DNA of 64,000 nucleotides from Neisseria montereyensis (lineage in GTDB: Bacteria > Pseudomonadota > Gammaproteobacteria > Burkholderiales > Neisseriaceae), in assembly GCF_024834045.1 (NCBI RefSeq), contig NZ_JANUXW010000008.1, forward strand, positions 43,246 through 107,245, written 5' to 3'. The notes beneath the pieces are model-generated. The model saw only the letters and a list, made by a program, of their open reading frames with translations, was not told the origin of the DNA and made no database searches. Position 1 is the first letter of the stretch, and each line of letters starts with the position of its first letter. The position numbers were made by a program, and so were the translations under genes. Positions 1 through 10,144 of this stretch are shown here, piece after piece.

Positions 1-68
1 TGGCGATTATTATCGACCGCATCACGCAGGCTTATGGCAGCCGGGAAAAAGGTAGCCGCCATGAGTAG
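1..68 (+). CDS. C-terminal end of a probable ABC transporter permease (partial)
   Basis: The reading frame open from base 3 ends at a TAG at 66-68 and gives a tail beginning AIIIDRITQAYGS. An 'AIIxDRITQ' tail is typical, from memory, of glycine betaine/proline ABC permeases (ProW/OpuAB family). Only about 21 residues are visible, so the family call is an inference. Another frame stays open to 90, but its peptide resembles nothing I know. A DUS hairpin follows at once, consistent with the end of a transcription unit. Confidence 0.35.
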   Translation, partial: AIIIDRITQAYGSREKGSRHE

Positions 69-93
69 TTTAGAATTGTTTGAATCTTGATAT

Positions 94-122
94 GGGCCGT
101 CTGAAACGTTTTCAGACGGCCT
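94..122 (+). terminator. DUS inverted-pair terminator
   Basis: GGCCGTCTGAAA and TTTCAGACGGCC are separated by only a few bases and would form a strong hairpin after the upstream gene. The U-tract is weak. Confidence 0.7.
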
Positions 123-296
123 GGTTATATATCGCCCGGATGTTCGCCGAAACCGCTGTTTTATCAAGGAAGCAGGTATTGGTTTGATATTAGGAAACAG
201 TTATTTTAAACATGATAGTTGTATCTGCTTTTTGTTTTATGTAGGATAGCTGCCTGACGGTATTTTATGTAAACAATTTAATAAAGGAGCAATATG

Positions 297-1685
297 ATGA
301 ATACCCGTACCGAACACGACACGATGGGTGAGGTGGAAGTCCCCTCGGACGCCTATTGGGGTGCACAAACCCAACGCAGCCGCGATAACTTTAAAATCGG
401 TGGCGAAACTTTACCGCAACCGTTAATCAATGCGATGGCTTTGGTGAAAAAAGCAGCGGCTTATACCAATGCTTCTTTGGGCCGTATCGAGCAAAAACAG
501 GCGGATTTGATTGTTCAGGCGGCCGATGATGTGTTGGCCGGTAAATTAAACGGGCAGTTCCCCTTGGTCGTGTGGCAAACCGGTTCGGGCACACAATCCA
601 ATATGAATATGAACGAAGTGTTGGCCAACCGTGCCAATGAGATTGCCGGAACAGGCTTGGCGGCTTACAAACCGGTTCACCCCAACGACCATGTGAACCA
701 TGCGCAATCAACCAACGATTCGTTCCCAACTTCTATTCATGTTGCCGCTGCTATTGAAATCAACCGTTTGTTGATTCCTGCGGTTAAAGCTTTGCGTGAC
801 ACTTTAGACAAAAAAGCCCAAGAGTTCGCATCTATTGTAAAAATCGGCCGTACGCACTTGCAAGATGCGACACCGTTGACCTTAGGCCAAGAGTTCTCAG
901 GTTATGTAAGCCAATTGGATCATGGTTTGGATCGTTTGAATGATGCTTTGAAAGGCTTGTATGAATTGCCTTTGGGTGGTACTGCTGTCGGTACCGGTTT
1001 GAACAGCCATCCGGAATATGCTGTCAAAGCGGCTGCTAAGTTGGCTGAATTGTCCGGTTTGCCGTTTGTGACCGCACCGAATAAATTCGAAGCATTGGCC
1101 GGTCGCGATGCCAGTGTTTTTGCTTCAGGCGCATTGAAAACTTTAGCGACCAGCTTGAATAAAATCGCTAATGATATCCGTTGGTTGTCTAGCGGCCCGC
1201 GTTGCGGCTTGGGCGAGATTAAGATTCCTGAAAACGAGCCGGGTTCTTCTATTATGCCGGGTAAAGTGAATCCGACTCAGTGCGAAGCGATGACAATGGT
1301 GTGCTGCCAAGTATTCGGTAATGATTTGACTGTCAGCATGGCCGGTGCTTCCGGTAACTTTGAGTTGAATGTTTATATGCCTGTTATCGGCTACAACCTG
1401 CTGCAATCTATCCGCTTGCTTGGCGATGCCTGCAACAGCTTCAACAACAACTGTGCCGTAGGTATCGAACCAGTACCGGAAAAAATCGACTACTTCCTGC
1501 ATCATTCCTTGATGTTGGTAACTGCATTGAATCGCCATATCGGTTATGAAAATGCGGCCAAAGTAGCGAAAACCGCTTACAAAAACAACAAGTCTCTGCG
1601 TGAAACAGCGATCGAGCTGGGCTTGTTGACTGGCGAAGAGTTTGATAAATGGGTGAAACCTGAAGATATGGTTGCGCCGCGTTAA
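297..1685 (+). CDS. fumC: Class II fumarate hydratase
   Basis: Catalyses the reversible hydration of fumarate to L-malate in the TCA cycle; it is the iron-independent, homotetrameric cytosolic class. The fumarase/aspartase signature [11 protein letters not shown] lies at about residues 316-326, and the second catalytic motif [10 protein letters not shown] has its histidine at about residue 187. The length of 462 residues is normal. Two adjacent ATGs exist at 294 and 297. AAGGAG at 284-289 is 7 bases from the second but only 4 from the first, and known Neisseria proteins start MNTRTEHD, so 297 is preferred. The gene stands alone between DUS hairpins. Confidence 0.97.
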   Translation: MNTRTEHDTMGEVEVPSDAYWGAQTQRSRDNFKIGGETLPQPLINAMALVKKAAAYTNASLGRIEQKQADLIVQAADDVLAGKLNGQFPLVVWQTGSGTQSNMNMNEVLANRANEIAGTGLAAYKPVHPNDHVNHAQSTNDSFPTSIHVAAAIEINRLLIPAVKALRDTLDKKAQEFASIVKIGRTHLQDATPLTLGQEFSGYVSQLDHGLDRLNDALKGLYELPLGGTAVGTGLNSHPEYAVKAAAKLAELSGLPFVTAPNKFEALAGRDASVFASGALKTLATSLNKIANDIRWLSSGPRCGLGEIKIPENEPGSSIMPGKVNPTQCEAMTMVCCQVFGNDLTVSMAGASGNFELNVYMPVIGYNLLQSIRLLGDACNSFNNNCAVGIEPVPEKIDYFLHHSLMLVTALNRHIGYENAAKVAKTAYKNNKSLRETAIELGLLTGEEFDKWVKPEDMVAPR

Positions 1686-1702
1686 TCAAAAGTCATTAAA
1701 TC

Positions 1703-1734
1703 AAAGGCCGTCTGAAATATTTCAGACGGCCTTT
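1703..1734 (+). terminator. DUS hairpin terminator after fumC
   Basis: AAAGGCCGTCTGAAA faces TTTCAGACGGCCTTT across a two-base loop, followed by a T-rich stretch. It lies between convergent fumC and cysE and could serve both strands. Confidence 0.85.
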
Positions 1735-1793
1735 CTATTATTTTAAAGTATTGGTTTGGAAAGATATTGAGGCGGATGTGGGCGCAATAGAAT

Positions 1794-2606
1794 CTAAATC
1801 ATAAAATCAATAAAATCCATGCTTTGATCCATTTCTTCGGCAGGATTGTTGGCGGATTTTCCGGTGGTTTTTGCCGGAACGCCGACAACGGTACTGTGCG
1901 GCGGTACATCGGAAACAACTACGCTGCCCGCGCCGACTTTGGCATGTTCGCCGATACGGATATTGCCCAAAATCGAAGCATTGGCACCGATCATCACGCC
2001 GTCGCCGACTTTCGGATGGCGGTCGCCACTTTCTTTACCTGAGCCGCCAAGGGTGACACCATGCAGAATTGAAATATTATTGCCGAGTACAGCGGTTTCG
2101 CCTGCCACAAATCCGGTCGCATGGTCGAGCATCAAGCCGTGACCAAAGCGGGCGGCAGGGTGGATATCGACACCAAAAACTTCAGATGAGCGGTTTTGCA
2201 GGAAATAAGCCAATGTTTTACGGCCGTCGTTATACAACCAATGATTGATGCGGTGCGCTTGAATGGCATGAAAACCTTTGAAATAGAGCAAAGGTAGCGA
2301 ATATTCGTCACAAGCCGGGTCGCGCTCGTAACAGGCCAGTAAATCCAACTTAACAGCTTCGATAATATCGCGGTCGCTACATAATGCCTGTTGGTACATT
2401 TCAAACAGGGCGCGCGCATCCATAACCGGGCTGGAAAGTTTGCTTGATAAATGATAGGCCAAAACCGAATCGAGCGATTGATGACGCAATACGGTTTGGT
2501 GTAGGAAGCTGGCCAGCAACGGCTCGGACTGGACGGCTTGTTTGGTTTCTTCGCGGAGTGTCTGCCATAAATCGAAGTCTTGGCTGTTTAAGTGGTCTTT
2601 TTTCAT
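1794..2606 (-). CDS. cysE: Serine O-acetyltransferase
   Basis: Transfers acetyl from acetyl-CoA to L-serine, giving O-acetylserine for cysteine synthesis. The 270-residue protein has the alpha-helical N-terminal SAT domain (about 10-115) and then a left-handed beta-helix of hexapeptide repeats. Visible motifs are LDHATG (catalytic Asp) and ILHGVTLGGSGK (catalytic His), with GVPAK near the end. The extreme C-terminus ends in Phe-Met-Ile; a C-terminal isoleucine is what inserts into the CysK active site in the cysteine synthase complex, so complex formation is likely. A DUS (2612-2625) sits just upstream. Confidence 0.96.
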   Translation of the reverse strand: MKKDHLNSQDFDLWQTLREETKQAVQSEPLLASFLHQTVLRHQSLDSVLAYHLSSKLSSPVMDARALFEMYQQALCSDRDIIEAVKLDLLACYERDPACDEYSLPLLYFKGFHAIQAHRINHWLYNDGRKTLAYFLQNRSSEVFGVDIHPAARFGHGLMLDHATGFVAGETAVLGNNISILHGVTLGGSGKESGDRHPKVGDGVMIGANASILGNIRIGEHAKVGAGSVVVSDVPPHSTVVGVPAKTTGKSANNPAEEMDQSMDFIDFMI

Positions 2607-2730
2607 AATAAGGCCGTCTGAAAAATAAGGGGAAACACATTTATATTATAAGTTTGCGGCGCTTGGCAAGCTTGAATGCAAACGGGTGGACGGGCGAATA
2701 TTGATGTCGTTGACGATGGCGATATATTTA

Positions 2731-2760
2731 CAGCCTACCGAATAGGACTTCGGCAGGCTG
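2731..2760 (-). terminator. Hairpin downstream of yggX
   Basis: CAGCCTACCGAA at 2731-2742 pairs with TTCGGCAGGCTG at 2749-2760; the single mismatch becomes a G-U pair on the minus-strand RNA. It lies about 70 bases after the yggX stop. It is not a DUS hairpin and the U-tract is poor. Confidence 0.5.
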
Positions 2761-2827
2761 TGAGTTTCGTAAGATAAATAAACTATATCTATTCTTAAGA
2801 ATTAAGCAAACTTACTTCGGGACGGTA

Positions 2828-3100
2828 TTAGGATTCGGGCACATAGCCGTCTACCTGATCGGCGGCACCGTCACCGAAAAAGTAATTTTCCATTTGTTGG
2901 GTAAGATATTCACGGGCACGGGGGTCGGCCAAGCTCAATCTATTTTCGTTAATCAACATGGTTTGGTGGCGGGTCCAGGCTTCCCACGCTTCTTGTGATA
3001 CGTTTTCAAAAATTCGTTTGCCCAGAGCATTAGGCAGCGGAGGGAATTTCATACCGGGCGCTTCCTTGCCCAACTTGACGCAGTAAACCATACGGGACAT
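2828..3100 (-). CDS. yggX: Fe(2+)-trafficking / oxidative damage protection protein
   Basis: A 90-residue cytosolic protein of the YggX family, linked to iron handling and protection of Fe-S clusters from oxidative damage. Family features are the N-terminal '[14 protein letters not shown]' with its conserved cysteine at residue 7, the [17 protein letters not shown] segment, and [11 protein letters not shown]. The length equals the family norm. It is monocistronic; a DUS lies just upstream of the start near 3122-3134. Confidence 0.95.
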   Translation of the reverse strand: MSRMVYCVKLGKEAPGMKFPPLPNALGKRIFENVSQEAWEAWTRHQTMLINENRLSLADPRAREYLTQQMENYFFGDGAADQVDGYVPES

Positions 3101-3434
3101 GGCTATTTCCTTTTTAGTGTGTTTCAGACGGCCTAGATTTTAACGGAGCGGTACAGCTTTGTATATCTAGGGGCACATTATCTTGGTCGATTTATATCGG
3201 TTTGCTGTCTATCGACTTCTTTAGGCCATTAATCAAAGCTTTTACAGTACAATGCGCCCGAGGTTGGAAATGAAGCATTTTGGGTGAACAGAGTATTTTG
3301 TTTATGGGTCTAAATTTAAAAAAGTAAAGCTCAATCTGATTTTTATCAACAGTTGTTTAGGGTTGTAATGGTAAAGTATTTAAATTCAAATCTCTATATT
3401 TACCCTTAACCGTTAATTAAAAGAAAGAAAATGT

Positions 3435-4184
3435 ATGATCACGCGACAGACCATATTGGACTGGTGTAGTCAAACTTTGCAAACGGCGTTGTTTCAGGAT
3501 TATGCGCCGAACGGTTTGCAAGTTGAGGGTAGAAACGAAATTCGAAAAGTGGTGACCGCCGTTACTGCAAGTTTGGCAGCTGTTAACTATGCAGTAGAAC
3601 AAGGTGCCGATATGCTGTTGGTGCATCATGGATTGTTTTGGAAGAGCGAGCCTGTCACCATCACCGGCTGGAAAAAAGCCCGTATCGCAACATTGCTCAA
3701 AAATGAAATCAATATGGCAGGCTATCATTTACCTCTAGACGCCCATCCGATATTAGGCAATAACGCCCAACTGGCCAAATTGATGAATTGGGAAACGGAA
3801 AAACAGTTTGGCGAGCAGAATTTATTGAACTCAGGCCGTCTGAAACAGCCGCAAACACTTGACGAACTTTGCCGGCAGTTGCAACAAAATCTTGGGCGCG
3901 CCCCGATAGCGGTAGGACAAGGCAACCGTATGGTAGAGCGGATTATTTGGTGTACGGGCGGGGCGCAGGGTTTCTTTCAGACGGCCATCGACGAAGGAAC
4001 CGATGTCTATCTGACCGGTGAAATTTCAGAAGCACAATTTCATCTGGCCAATGAAACCGACACCGCTTTTATCAGTGCGGGACACCATGCAACCGAACGC
4101 TACGGTATTCGGGCGTTAGGCGATGCCTTGGCAGCACAATTCAATATTGCAAATGTATTTTTCGATGAACAAAATCCGGCATAA
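3435..4184 (+). CDS. Nif3-like dinuclear metal centre protein (YbgI family)
   Basis: A 249-residue member of the Nif3/YbgI family of hexameric proteins with a two-metal site. Putative ligands are the paired histidines in LLVHHGLFW (about 62-63), the Asp in LPLDAHPILGNN (about 97) and the His/Glu of SAGHHATERYG near 217-221. Family members are often annotated as GTP cyclohydrolase 1 type 2 homologues, but the cellular role is unsettled. Two DUS copies lie inside the coding sequence (near 3834 and 3976). An ATG four bases earlier is out of frame. No partner gene is adjacent. Confidence 0.9.
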   Translation: MITRQTILDWCSQTLQTALFQDYAPNGLQVEGRNEIRKVVTAVTASLAAVNYAVEQGADMLLVHHGLFWKSEPVTITGWKKARIATLLKNEINMAGYHLPLDAHPILGNNAQLAKLMNWETEKQFGEQNLLNSGRLKQPQTLDELCRQLQQNLGRAPIAVGQGNRMVERIIWCTGGAQGFFQTAIDEGTDVYLTGEISEAQFHLANETDTAFISAGHHATERYGIRALGDALAAQFNIANVFFDEQNPA

Positions 4185-4306
4185 AGTCAAAAAATACACG
4201 AAAACTTTTACCTTATTTTAAATAATGCTTTAAGTATCCCTACAAAATCAGGTAGAATTAAAGAGTTTAATGGCTCGGTATTCCCAATAATTAGGATGAC
4301 TGAATA

Positions 4307-4891
4307 ATGGAAAATCAAGAAATCAACCAAAGCCGCCGCCGCTTCCTAACGCTGGCGACAGCCGGAGCGGGCGGTGTAGCCGCGCTTGGCGTTGCAACGC
4401 CGTTTCTGGCCAGTTTTTTCCCTTCGGAAAAAGCAAAAGCCGCAGGCGCTCCTGTCGAAGTGGATGTGAGTAAAATCGAACCTGGGCAGCTTATTACCGC
4501 CGAATGGCAGGGTAAGCCGATTTGGGTTTTAAACCGCACTGAAACGCAACAAAAAGACTTAGCCAGTCTGGATGGTGAGTTAGTCGATCCCAATTCGGAG
4601 GTTGACCATCAGCCGGAATACTGTCAAAACGAAACCCGTTCGATTAAGCCAAATATTTTTGTTGCTATCGGTATCTGTACCCATTTGGGGTGTTCGCCTA
4701 CTTTTCGGCCCGATGTCGCCCCGGCAGATTTGGGCCCGGGTTGGAAAGGCGGTTTTTTCTGCCCGTGTCACGGCTCTAAATTCGATTTGGCCGGTCGCGT
4801 GTTCAAAGGCGTTCCCGCACCTACCAATCTGGTTATTCCCCCCTATAAATATTCGAGCGACACCACCATCCTGGTTGGCGACGACAAATAA
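4307..4891 (+). CDS. petA: Ubiquinol-cytochrome c reductase, Rieske iron-sulfur subunit
   Basis: Rieske [2Fe-2S] subunit of the bc1 complex, passing electrons from ubiquinol to cytochrome c1. The N-terminus has a twin-arginine-like [15 protein letters not shown] segment running into one transmembrane helix, which would anchor the periplasmic domain. Cluster motifs are CTHLGC (124-129) and CPCHGS (152-157). It is the first gene of petABC, 11 bases before petB. TAGAAT at 4253-4258 is a possible -10 element. Confidence 0.97.
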   Translation: MENQEINQSRRRFLTLATAGAGGVAALGVATPFLASFFPSEKAKAAGAPVEVDVSKIEPGQLITAEWQGKPIWVLNRTETQQKDLASLDGELVDPNSEVDHQPEYCQNETRSIKPNIFVAIGICTHLGCSPTFRPDVAPADLGPGWKGGFFCPCHGSKFDLAGRVFKGVPAPTNLVIPPYKYSSDTTILVGDDK

Positions 4892-4902
4892 AGGGACTTA
4901 TC

Positions 4903-6252
4903 ATGGCAAACCAAACCAATAATGAAAAAAAATCATTGTTAGGCTGGGTGGACGCAAGGTTCCCTTTGTCTTCAATGATGAAAGAGCACGTAACCGAGTA
5001 TTACGCGCCTAAAAACTTTAACTTCTGGTACTTTTTCGGCTCTTTGGCAATGTTGGTGCTCGTTATCCAAATTGTCAGTGGTATCTTTCTAACCATGAAC
5101 TATAAGCCGGATGGTAATCTGAACAGCTACCATCTGCCTGCCGCATTTACTGCCGTCGAATACATTATGCGAGATGTGTCTGGTGGCTGGATTATCCGTT
5201 ATATGCACTCTACCGGTGCTTCCATGTTTTTTATCGTAGTTTATCTGCATATGTTCCGCGGGTTGATTTACGGTTCATTTAAAAAACCGCGTGAGTTGGT
5301 GTGGGTGTTCGGTTCTTTGATTTTCCTTGCCTTGATGGCCGAAGCCTTTATGGGCTATTTGCTTCCTTGGGGACAAATGTCTTTCTGGGGTGCGCAGGTG
5401 ATTATTAACCTGTTTTCCGCCATTCCCGTTATCGGCCCTGATTTGTCGACTTGGATTCGTGGTGACTTCAACGTATCCGATGTAACCTTAAACCGTTTCT
5501 TTGCATTGCATGTGATTGCCGTACCGCTGGTGTTGGTAGGCTTGATTGCCGCCCACCTGATTGCCTTGCATGAGGTAGGTTCTAATAATCCGGACGGCGT
5601 TGAAATCAAAAAACTCAAAGATGAAAACGGTATTCCGTTAGACGGTATTCCTTTCCACCCTTACTATACGGTTAAAGATATTTTAGGTGTGGTGGTATTT
5701 CTGATTGTATTCTGTGCCATTCTGTTCTTTGCGCCTGAAGGCGGCGGATACTTCCTTGAAGCGCCGAACTTTGATCCGGCCAACCCGTTGAAAACACCGC
5801 CGCATATTGCACCGGTATGGTATTTCACACCGTTCTATGCCATTTTGCGTGCGATTCCTTCTTTCTTTGGTACACAGGTTTGGGGTGTAATCGGTATGGG
5901 TGCGGCAGTAGTCTTGATTGCCTTGTTACCTTGGCTTGACCGCTCGCCTGTTAAATCTGTGCGCTATCGCGGCCCGATTTTCAAGGTGATGCTGGTGTTG
6001 TTTATCATTTCCTTTATCGGCTTGGGTATTTTAGGTGCGATGGTTGCAACCGATACCCGGACACTTGTCGCCCGTATTCTGTCTTTCATTTATTTTGTAT
6101 TCTTCCTGGGTATGCCGTTCTACACGAAATTGGATAAAAATCGTCCGGTTCCGGAACGTGTCACTATGAGTACAGGCAAGCAAAAACTGATGTTCTTTGT
6201 TTATGTTGCCATTACCGTGGTTGGTGCATATCTGTTTGCGAGCAATATCTAA
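4903..6252 (+). CDS. petB: Ubiquinol-cytochrome c reductase, cytochrome b subunit
   Basis: The 449-residue integral membrane core of the bc1 complex, carrying both b hemes and the two quinone sites. Conserved histidines occur in RYMHSTGAS, YLHMFRG, ALHVIAVP and AAHLIALHEVG. The Qo-site motif reads PVWY (304-307) instead of PEWY, a variant that, from memory, is normal in beta- and gammaproteobacteria. Eight or nine hydrophobic spans are evident. The stop overlaps an ATG (TAATG), so petC is translationally close. Confidence 0.97.
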   Translation: MANQTNNEKKSLLGWVDARFPLSSMMKEHVTEYYAPKNFNFWYFFGSLAMLVLVIQIVSGIFLTMNYKPDGNLNSYHLPAAFTAVEYIMRDVSGGWIIRYMHSTGASMFFIVVYLHMFRGLIYGSFKKPRELVWVFGSLIFLALMAEAFMGYLLPWGQMSFWGAQVIINLFSAIPVIGPDLSTWIRGDFNVSDVTLNRFFALHVIAVPLVLVGLIAAHLIALHEVGSNNPDGVEIKKLKDENGIPLDGIPFHPYYTVKDILGVVVFLIVFCAILFFAPEGGGYFLEAPNFDPANPLKTPPHIAPVWYFTPFYAILRAIPSFFGTQVWGVIGMGAAVVLIALLPWLDRSPVKSVRYRGPIFKVMLVLFIISFIGLGILGAMVATDTRTLVARILSFIYFVFFLGMPFYTKLDKNRPVPERVTMSTGKQKLMFFVYVAITVVGAYLFASNI

Positions 6253-6266
6253 TGAGGGCAGCGAAA

Positions 6267-7049
6267 ATGAAAAAAGTTTTAACAACATGGGTTGCTGCCT
6301 TATTGTTGGCAGTACCGTTAAGCTCAGTAGCCGCAGAAGGCGGAGAGTATGAAAAAGTCGATATCGATTTGAGAGATCAAGTCAGTTTGCAACGTGGTGC
6401 ACAGATTTTTACAAACTACTGCTTATCTTGTCACTCGGCAACCAGTATGCGTTTTAACCGCTTACAGGATATTGGGTTGACTGAGGATGAGATTAAGAAA
6501 AATCTGATGTTTACCACCGATAAAGTCGGTGACGTGATGCAGTCTGCAATGGATCCCCAAGATGCAACCAAATGGTTTGGTGCCGCTCCTCCGGATCTAT
6601 CACTGATTGCCCGTTCGCGCGGTGCCGATTATCTTTATGCCTATATGCGCGGTTTCTATAAAGATCCGACGCGGCCGACAGGTTGGAATAATATTGTTTT
6701 TGATAAAGTCGGTATGCCGCATCCGCTATGGCAGCACCAAGGTGTGCAGGCGGTAGAGTTGGATAAAGACGGACAGCCGGTGATGGAAGAAGACGAGCAT
6801 GGCAATATGGTGCCCAAGCTGTATTGGGAGTCAACCGGGCTTCAATCTCGTCGTTTGCCTAATGGTAAAGTGATTACTAAAGAATACGACGATTATGCGC
6901 GAGACTTAGTCAACTTCTTGGTATATATGGGCGAACCGGCTCAGTTGCAGCGTAAACGTACCGGTTATCTGGTATTGATTTTCCTGATAGCGTTCATGTT
7001 GCCGTTGGCATACTTCTTGAAAAAAGAATATTGGAAAGACGTACATTAA
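6267..7049 (+). CDS. petC: Ubiquinol-cytochrome c reductase, cytochrome c1
   Basis: Heme-bearing c1 subunit of the bc1 complex. From the start chosen here the protein has a Sec signal (MKKVLTTWVAALLLAVP), a CLSCH heme-attachment motif at residues 52-56, a candidate Met ligand in VGMPHPLW, and a C-terminal membrane anchor ending in KKEYWKDVH. The frame is open from an ATG at 6252 that overlaps the petB stop, but GAGGG at 6254-6258 is correctly spaced only for the ATG at 6267 and the signal peptide begins there. An intrinsic terminator follows. Confidence 0.95.
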   Translation: MKKVLTTWVAALLLAVPLSSVAAEGGEYEKVDIDLRDQVSLQRGAQIFTNYCLSCHSATSMRFNRLQDIGLTEDEIKKNLMFTTDKVGDVMQSAMDPQDATKWFGAAPPDLSLIARSRGADYLYAYMRGFYKDPTRPTGWNNIVFDKVGMPHPLWQHQGVQAVELDKDGQPVMEEDEHGNMVPKLYWESTGLQSRRLPNGKVITKEYDDYARDLVNFLVYMGEPAQLQRKRTGYLVLIFLIAFMLPLAYFLKKEYWKDVH

Positions 7050-7068
7050 ATTGTATTTCTATTATTAA

Positions 7069-7104
7069 AAAGGCAAAGCCGATTATGAGCTTTGCCTTTT
7101 TTAT
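7069..7104 (+). terminator. Intrinsic terminator after petC
   Basis: AAAGGCAAAGC pairs with GCTTTGCCTTT, followed by a run of T. It is a classical non-DUS terminator closing petABC. Confidence 0.9.
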
Positions 7105-7224
7105 TTGCCTCAAAATAAATATAAGGCATTTGGTGGGTTTCTTGTGTTTCGGATACGGTTTGTAGGGTTTATCAATGCATATCGATTATTAGTGAATAAT
7201 GGTTGGATTATTCCGTGTGAACTG

Positions 7225-7252
7225 CTTGAATATTATTCAGACGGCCTTATAT
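7225..7252 (+). promoter_or_regulatory. Putative sigma-32 promoter of grpE
   Basis: CTTGAAT (7225-7231), a 13-base spacer and CCTTATAT (7245-7252) resemble the heat-shock consensus CTTGAAA-N(11-16)-CCCCATNT. The dnaK gene has the same layout. A DUS in reverse orientation (TTCAGACGGC, 7236-7245) overlaps the spacer and the first base of the -10 element. Confidence 0.55.
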
Positions 7253-7294
7253 AAAAACCATTAATTTTCTCTCTATACATATAGGAAAATAAAA

Positions 7295-7864
7295 ATGACC
7301 GAACAAAACCAAACTACGGAAGTTGAAGATGTATTAGAAACATCTGAAGCCAATGAAAATGAAGCAGAAGCAGAAGAGCAACAGCAGGAAAAGCCCTCTT
7401 ATGAAGATTTGGAAGCGAAAGTGACAGAATTAGAGGCTAAATTAAAAGAGGAGCAATTGCGCGGATTGGCTAATGAGCAAAATTTGCGCCGTCGTCACCA
7501 AGAAGAAATTCAGGCCGCACATAAATATGCCGGCCAGAAATTTGCCGCGGAAATGTTGCCGGTTAAAGATTATTTAGAAATGGCGTTGCTTGATCAAAGT
7601 GGTAATTTTGATGCTTTAAAAACAGGTGTGCAAATGACTTTAAATGAATTGAATAAAGCATTTGAACATACTCAAATCACTGAAATCAATCCTGCTCAAG
7701 GCGATAAATTGGATCCGCACTTCCATCAGGCCATACAAACGGTTGAGAGCGGACAGGAGCCGAATACTATTGTAGGTATTATGAAAAAAGGCTACCAACT
7801 CGCCGACCGTGTACTGCGTCCGGCTATGGTGACGGTGGCCAAGAAAAAAGAAAGCGACAGTTAA
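7295..7864 (+). CDS. grpE: Nucleotide exchange factor GrpE
   Basis: Exchange factor that releases ADP from DnaK. The 189-residue protein has an acidic, Glu/Gln-rich N-terminus (about 1-45), a long coiled-coil (about 40-110) and the C-terminal beta-wing domain with the family-like segment LDPHFHQAIQ and GY-L-DRVLRPAMVTV. It is separated from dnaK by 261 bases and each gene has its own putative heat-shock promoter. Start supported by AGGAAA upstream. Confidence 0.95.
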   Translation: MTEQNQTTEVEDVLETSEANENEAEAEEQQQEKPSYEDLEAKVTELEAKLKEEQLRGLANEQNLRRRHQEEIQAAHKYAGQKFAAEMLPVKDYLEMALLDQSGNFDALKTGVQMTLNELNKAFEHTQITEINPAQGDKLDPHFHQAIQTVESGQEPNTIVGIMKKGYQLADRVLRPAMVTVAKKKESDS

Positions 7865-8025
7865 TCATTTTTTTACAAAATATGATTAAGGGATAGCGGT
7901 TAATTTTTTTAGATGATGTGCCATTAAGGCAGGCCGTCTGAAAAAACTTGTGGATAAGTAAATCAAGCATTTGAATTAAAAATCAATATTGAATCAATAT
8001 TTAATGAAAAAAATGATATTTCAGG

Positions 8026-8053
8026 CTTGAAAAGTTATGAAACTGCCTTATTT
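8026..8053 (+). promoter_or_regulatory. Putative sigma-32 promoter of dnaK
   Basis: CTTGAAA (8026-8032), 13 bases and CCTTATTT (8046-8053) match the -35 consensus exactly and the -10 partly. Spacing and the CCTTAT variant equal those at grpE. The implied 5' leader is about 65 bases. Confidence 0.6.
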
Positions 8054-8125
8054 ACGAATCCGACAAGAGGACAACCTCGAATAAAGTTTATAAATTATTT
8101 ATTTAAATTTGAAGGAGCAACATAA

Positions 8126-10054
8126 ATGGCAAAAGTTATCGGTATCGATTTAGGTACAACCAACTCTTGTTTGGCTATTTCGGAAAACGGCCAAACCAAA
8201 GTAATTGAAAATGCAGAAGGTGCCAGAACCACGCCCTCTGTGATTGCATATCTTGACGGTGGCGAAATCTTGGTAGGTGCGCCGGCCAAACGACAAGCCG
8301 TTACCAACGCTAAAAATACTATTTATGCCGCCAAACGTTTAATCGGTCATAAATTTGAAGATAAAGAAGTACAAAAAGACCTTGATTTAATGCCTTTTGA
8401 AATCATTAAATCCGGTAATGGTGATGCTTGGGTGAAAGCGCAAGGTAAAGAATTATCGCCTCCTCAAGTTTCTGCCGAAGTATTGCGTAAAATGAAACAA
8501 GCTGCGGAAGCTTATTTGGGTGAAACCGTTACAGAAGCTGTGATTACCGTTCCGGCTTACTTTAACGACAGCCAACGTCAGGCGACCAAAGATGCCGGCC
8601 GTATTGCCGGTTTGGATGTAAAACGTATTATCAACGAACCGACTGCCGCCGCATTGGCTTTCGGTATGGATAAAAACACCAAAGGCGATCGCAAAGTTGC
8701 CGTGTATGACTTAGGTGGCGGTACATTCGATATTTCAATTATTGAAATTGCCGATGTTGACGGTGAAAAACAATTTGAAGTTTTGGCAACCAACGGTGAC
8801 ACTTTCTTGGGTGGTGAAGACTTCGACCAACGCTTGATTGATCATATCATTGCCGAATTCAAAAAAGAGCAAGGCATTGATTTAAAACAAGATGTAATGG
8901 CATTGCAACGTTTGAAAGAAGCTGCCGAAAAAGCCAAAATCGAATTGTCTAGCGGCCAACAAACAGAAGTGAATCTGCCTTATATCACTATGGATTCAAC
9001 AGGCCCGAAACACTTGGCAATGAAAATTACCCGTGCCAAATTCGAAAGCTTGGTTGAAGATTTGATTGAACGTTCTATCGAACCTTGCCGTGTAGCCGTA
9101 AAAGATGCCGGTTTAAGCGTGGGCGATATTGATGATGTGATTTTGGTCGGTGGCCAAAGCCGTATGCCTAAAGTGCAAGATGCCGTTAAAGCATTCTTTG
9201 GTAAAGAGCCGCGTAAAGACGTGAACCCTGATGAAGCTGTTGCCATCGGTGCCGCTATTCAAGGTGAAGTATTAGGTGGCGGCCGTAGCGATGTATTATT
9301 GCTTGACGTAACCCCGCTGTCTTTGGGTATTGAAACCATGGGCGGTGTGATGACGAAGCTGATTAATAAAAACACCACCATTCCGACTAAAGCGTCACAA
9401 GTGTTCTCAACTGCCGAAGATAACCAAAGTGCAGTAACCATTCATGTGTTGCAAGGTGAACGCGAACGTGCGTCTGCCAATAAATCATTGGGTAATTTCA
9501 ATTTAGGCGATATCGCTCCGGCTCCACGCGGTATGCCGCAAATTGAAGTAACTTTTGATATTGACGCCAACGGTATTCTGCATGTATCCGCCAAAGATAA
9601 AGGTACCGGCAAAGAAGCGAATATTACCATCCAAGGTTCTTCAGGTTTGAGCGAGGAAGAAATCGAACGTATGGTTAAAGATGCCGAAGCCAATGCGGAA
9701 GAAGATAAAAAACTGACCGAGTTGGTAGCATCACGCAACCAAGCCGAAGCTTTGATTCATTCTGTGAAAAAATCATTGGGTGACTATGGTGATAAATTGG
9801 ATGCCGATGAAAAAGCCAAAATCGAAGACGCTTTGAAAGCTGCCGAAGAAGCGGTGAAAGGTGAAGATAAAGCCGATATCGATGCTAAAGCGGAAGCTTT
9901 GGGCGCTGCCAGCCAAAAATTAGGCGAAATGGTTTATGCACAAGCACAAGCTGAAGCCAATGCTGCAGAGGGACAAGCCGAAGGCGGTGCTAAAAACAAC
10001 AATGATGATGTTGTAGATGCTGAGTTTGAAGAAGTGAAAGATCAGAAAGATTAA
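8126..10054 (+). CDS. dnaK: Molecular chaperone DnaK (Hsp70)
   Basis: ATP-dependent chaperone working with GrpE and DnaJ. The 642 residues show the N-terminal ATPase domain ([33 protein letters not shown]), the linker [10 protein letters not shown] near 390, the substrate-binding domain, and a disordered tail ending [16 protein letters not shown], a slightly altered form of the usual EEVKD end. GAAGGAG precedes the start. dnaJ is not in the window. Confidence 0.98.
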   Translation: MAKVIGIDLGTTNSCLAISENGQTKVIENAEGARTTPSVIAYLDGGEILVGAPAKRQAVTNAKNTIYAAKRLIGHKFEDKEVQKDLDLMPFEIIKSGNGDAWVKAQGKELSPPQVSAEVLRKMKQAAEAYLGETVTEAVITVPAYFNDSQRQATKDAGRIAGLDVKRIINEPTAAALAFGMDKNTKGDRKVAVYDLGGGTFDISIIEIADVDGEKQFEVLATNGDTFLGGEDFDQRLIDHIIAEFKKEQGIDLKQDVMALQRLKEAAEKAKIELSSGQQTEVNLPYITMDSTGPKHLAMKITRAKFESLVEDLIERSIEPCRVAVKDAGLSVGDIDDVILVGGQSRMPKVQDAVKAFFGKEPRKDVNPDEAVAIGAAIQGEVLGGGRSDVLLLDVTPLSLGIETMGGVMTKLINKNTTIPTKASQVFSTAEDNQSAVTIHVLQGERERASANKSLGNFNLGDIAPAPRGMPQIEVTFDIDANGILHVSAKDKGTGKEANITIQGSSGLSEEEIERMVKDAEANAEEDKKLTELVASRNQAEALIHSVKKSLGDYGDKLDADEKAKIEDALKAAEEAVKGEDKADIDAKAEALGAASQKLGEMVYAQAQAEANAAEGQAEGGAKNNNDDVVDAEFEEVKDQKD

Positions 10055-10104
10055 GATTTTTTATTCTCAAATTAAAAAATATCCATTGTTTATTGGATAA
10101 TTAT

Positions 10105-10144
10105 AAACAGCCGAAACCTTTTATTAGGGTTCGGCTGTTTGTAT
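10105..10144 (+). terminator. Intrinsic terminator after dnaK
   Basis: AAACAGCCGAAACC pairs with GGTTCGGCTGTTT around a short AT loop, followed by T-rich sequence. Confidence 0.9.

Noticed and set aside
61-90. Nine-codon frame starting ATGAGTAGT
   Set aside because: Too short, no ribosome site, and it overlaps the end of the upstream permease frame.
1143-1538. 131-codon frame opposite fumC
   Set aside because: Shadow of fumC on the other strand; codon pattern belongs to fumC.
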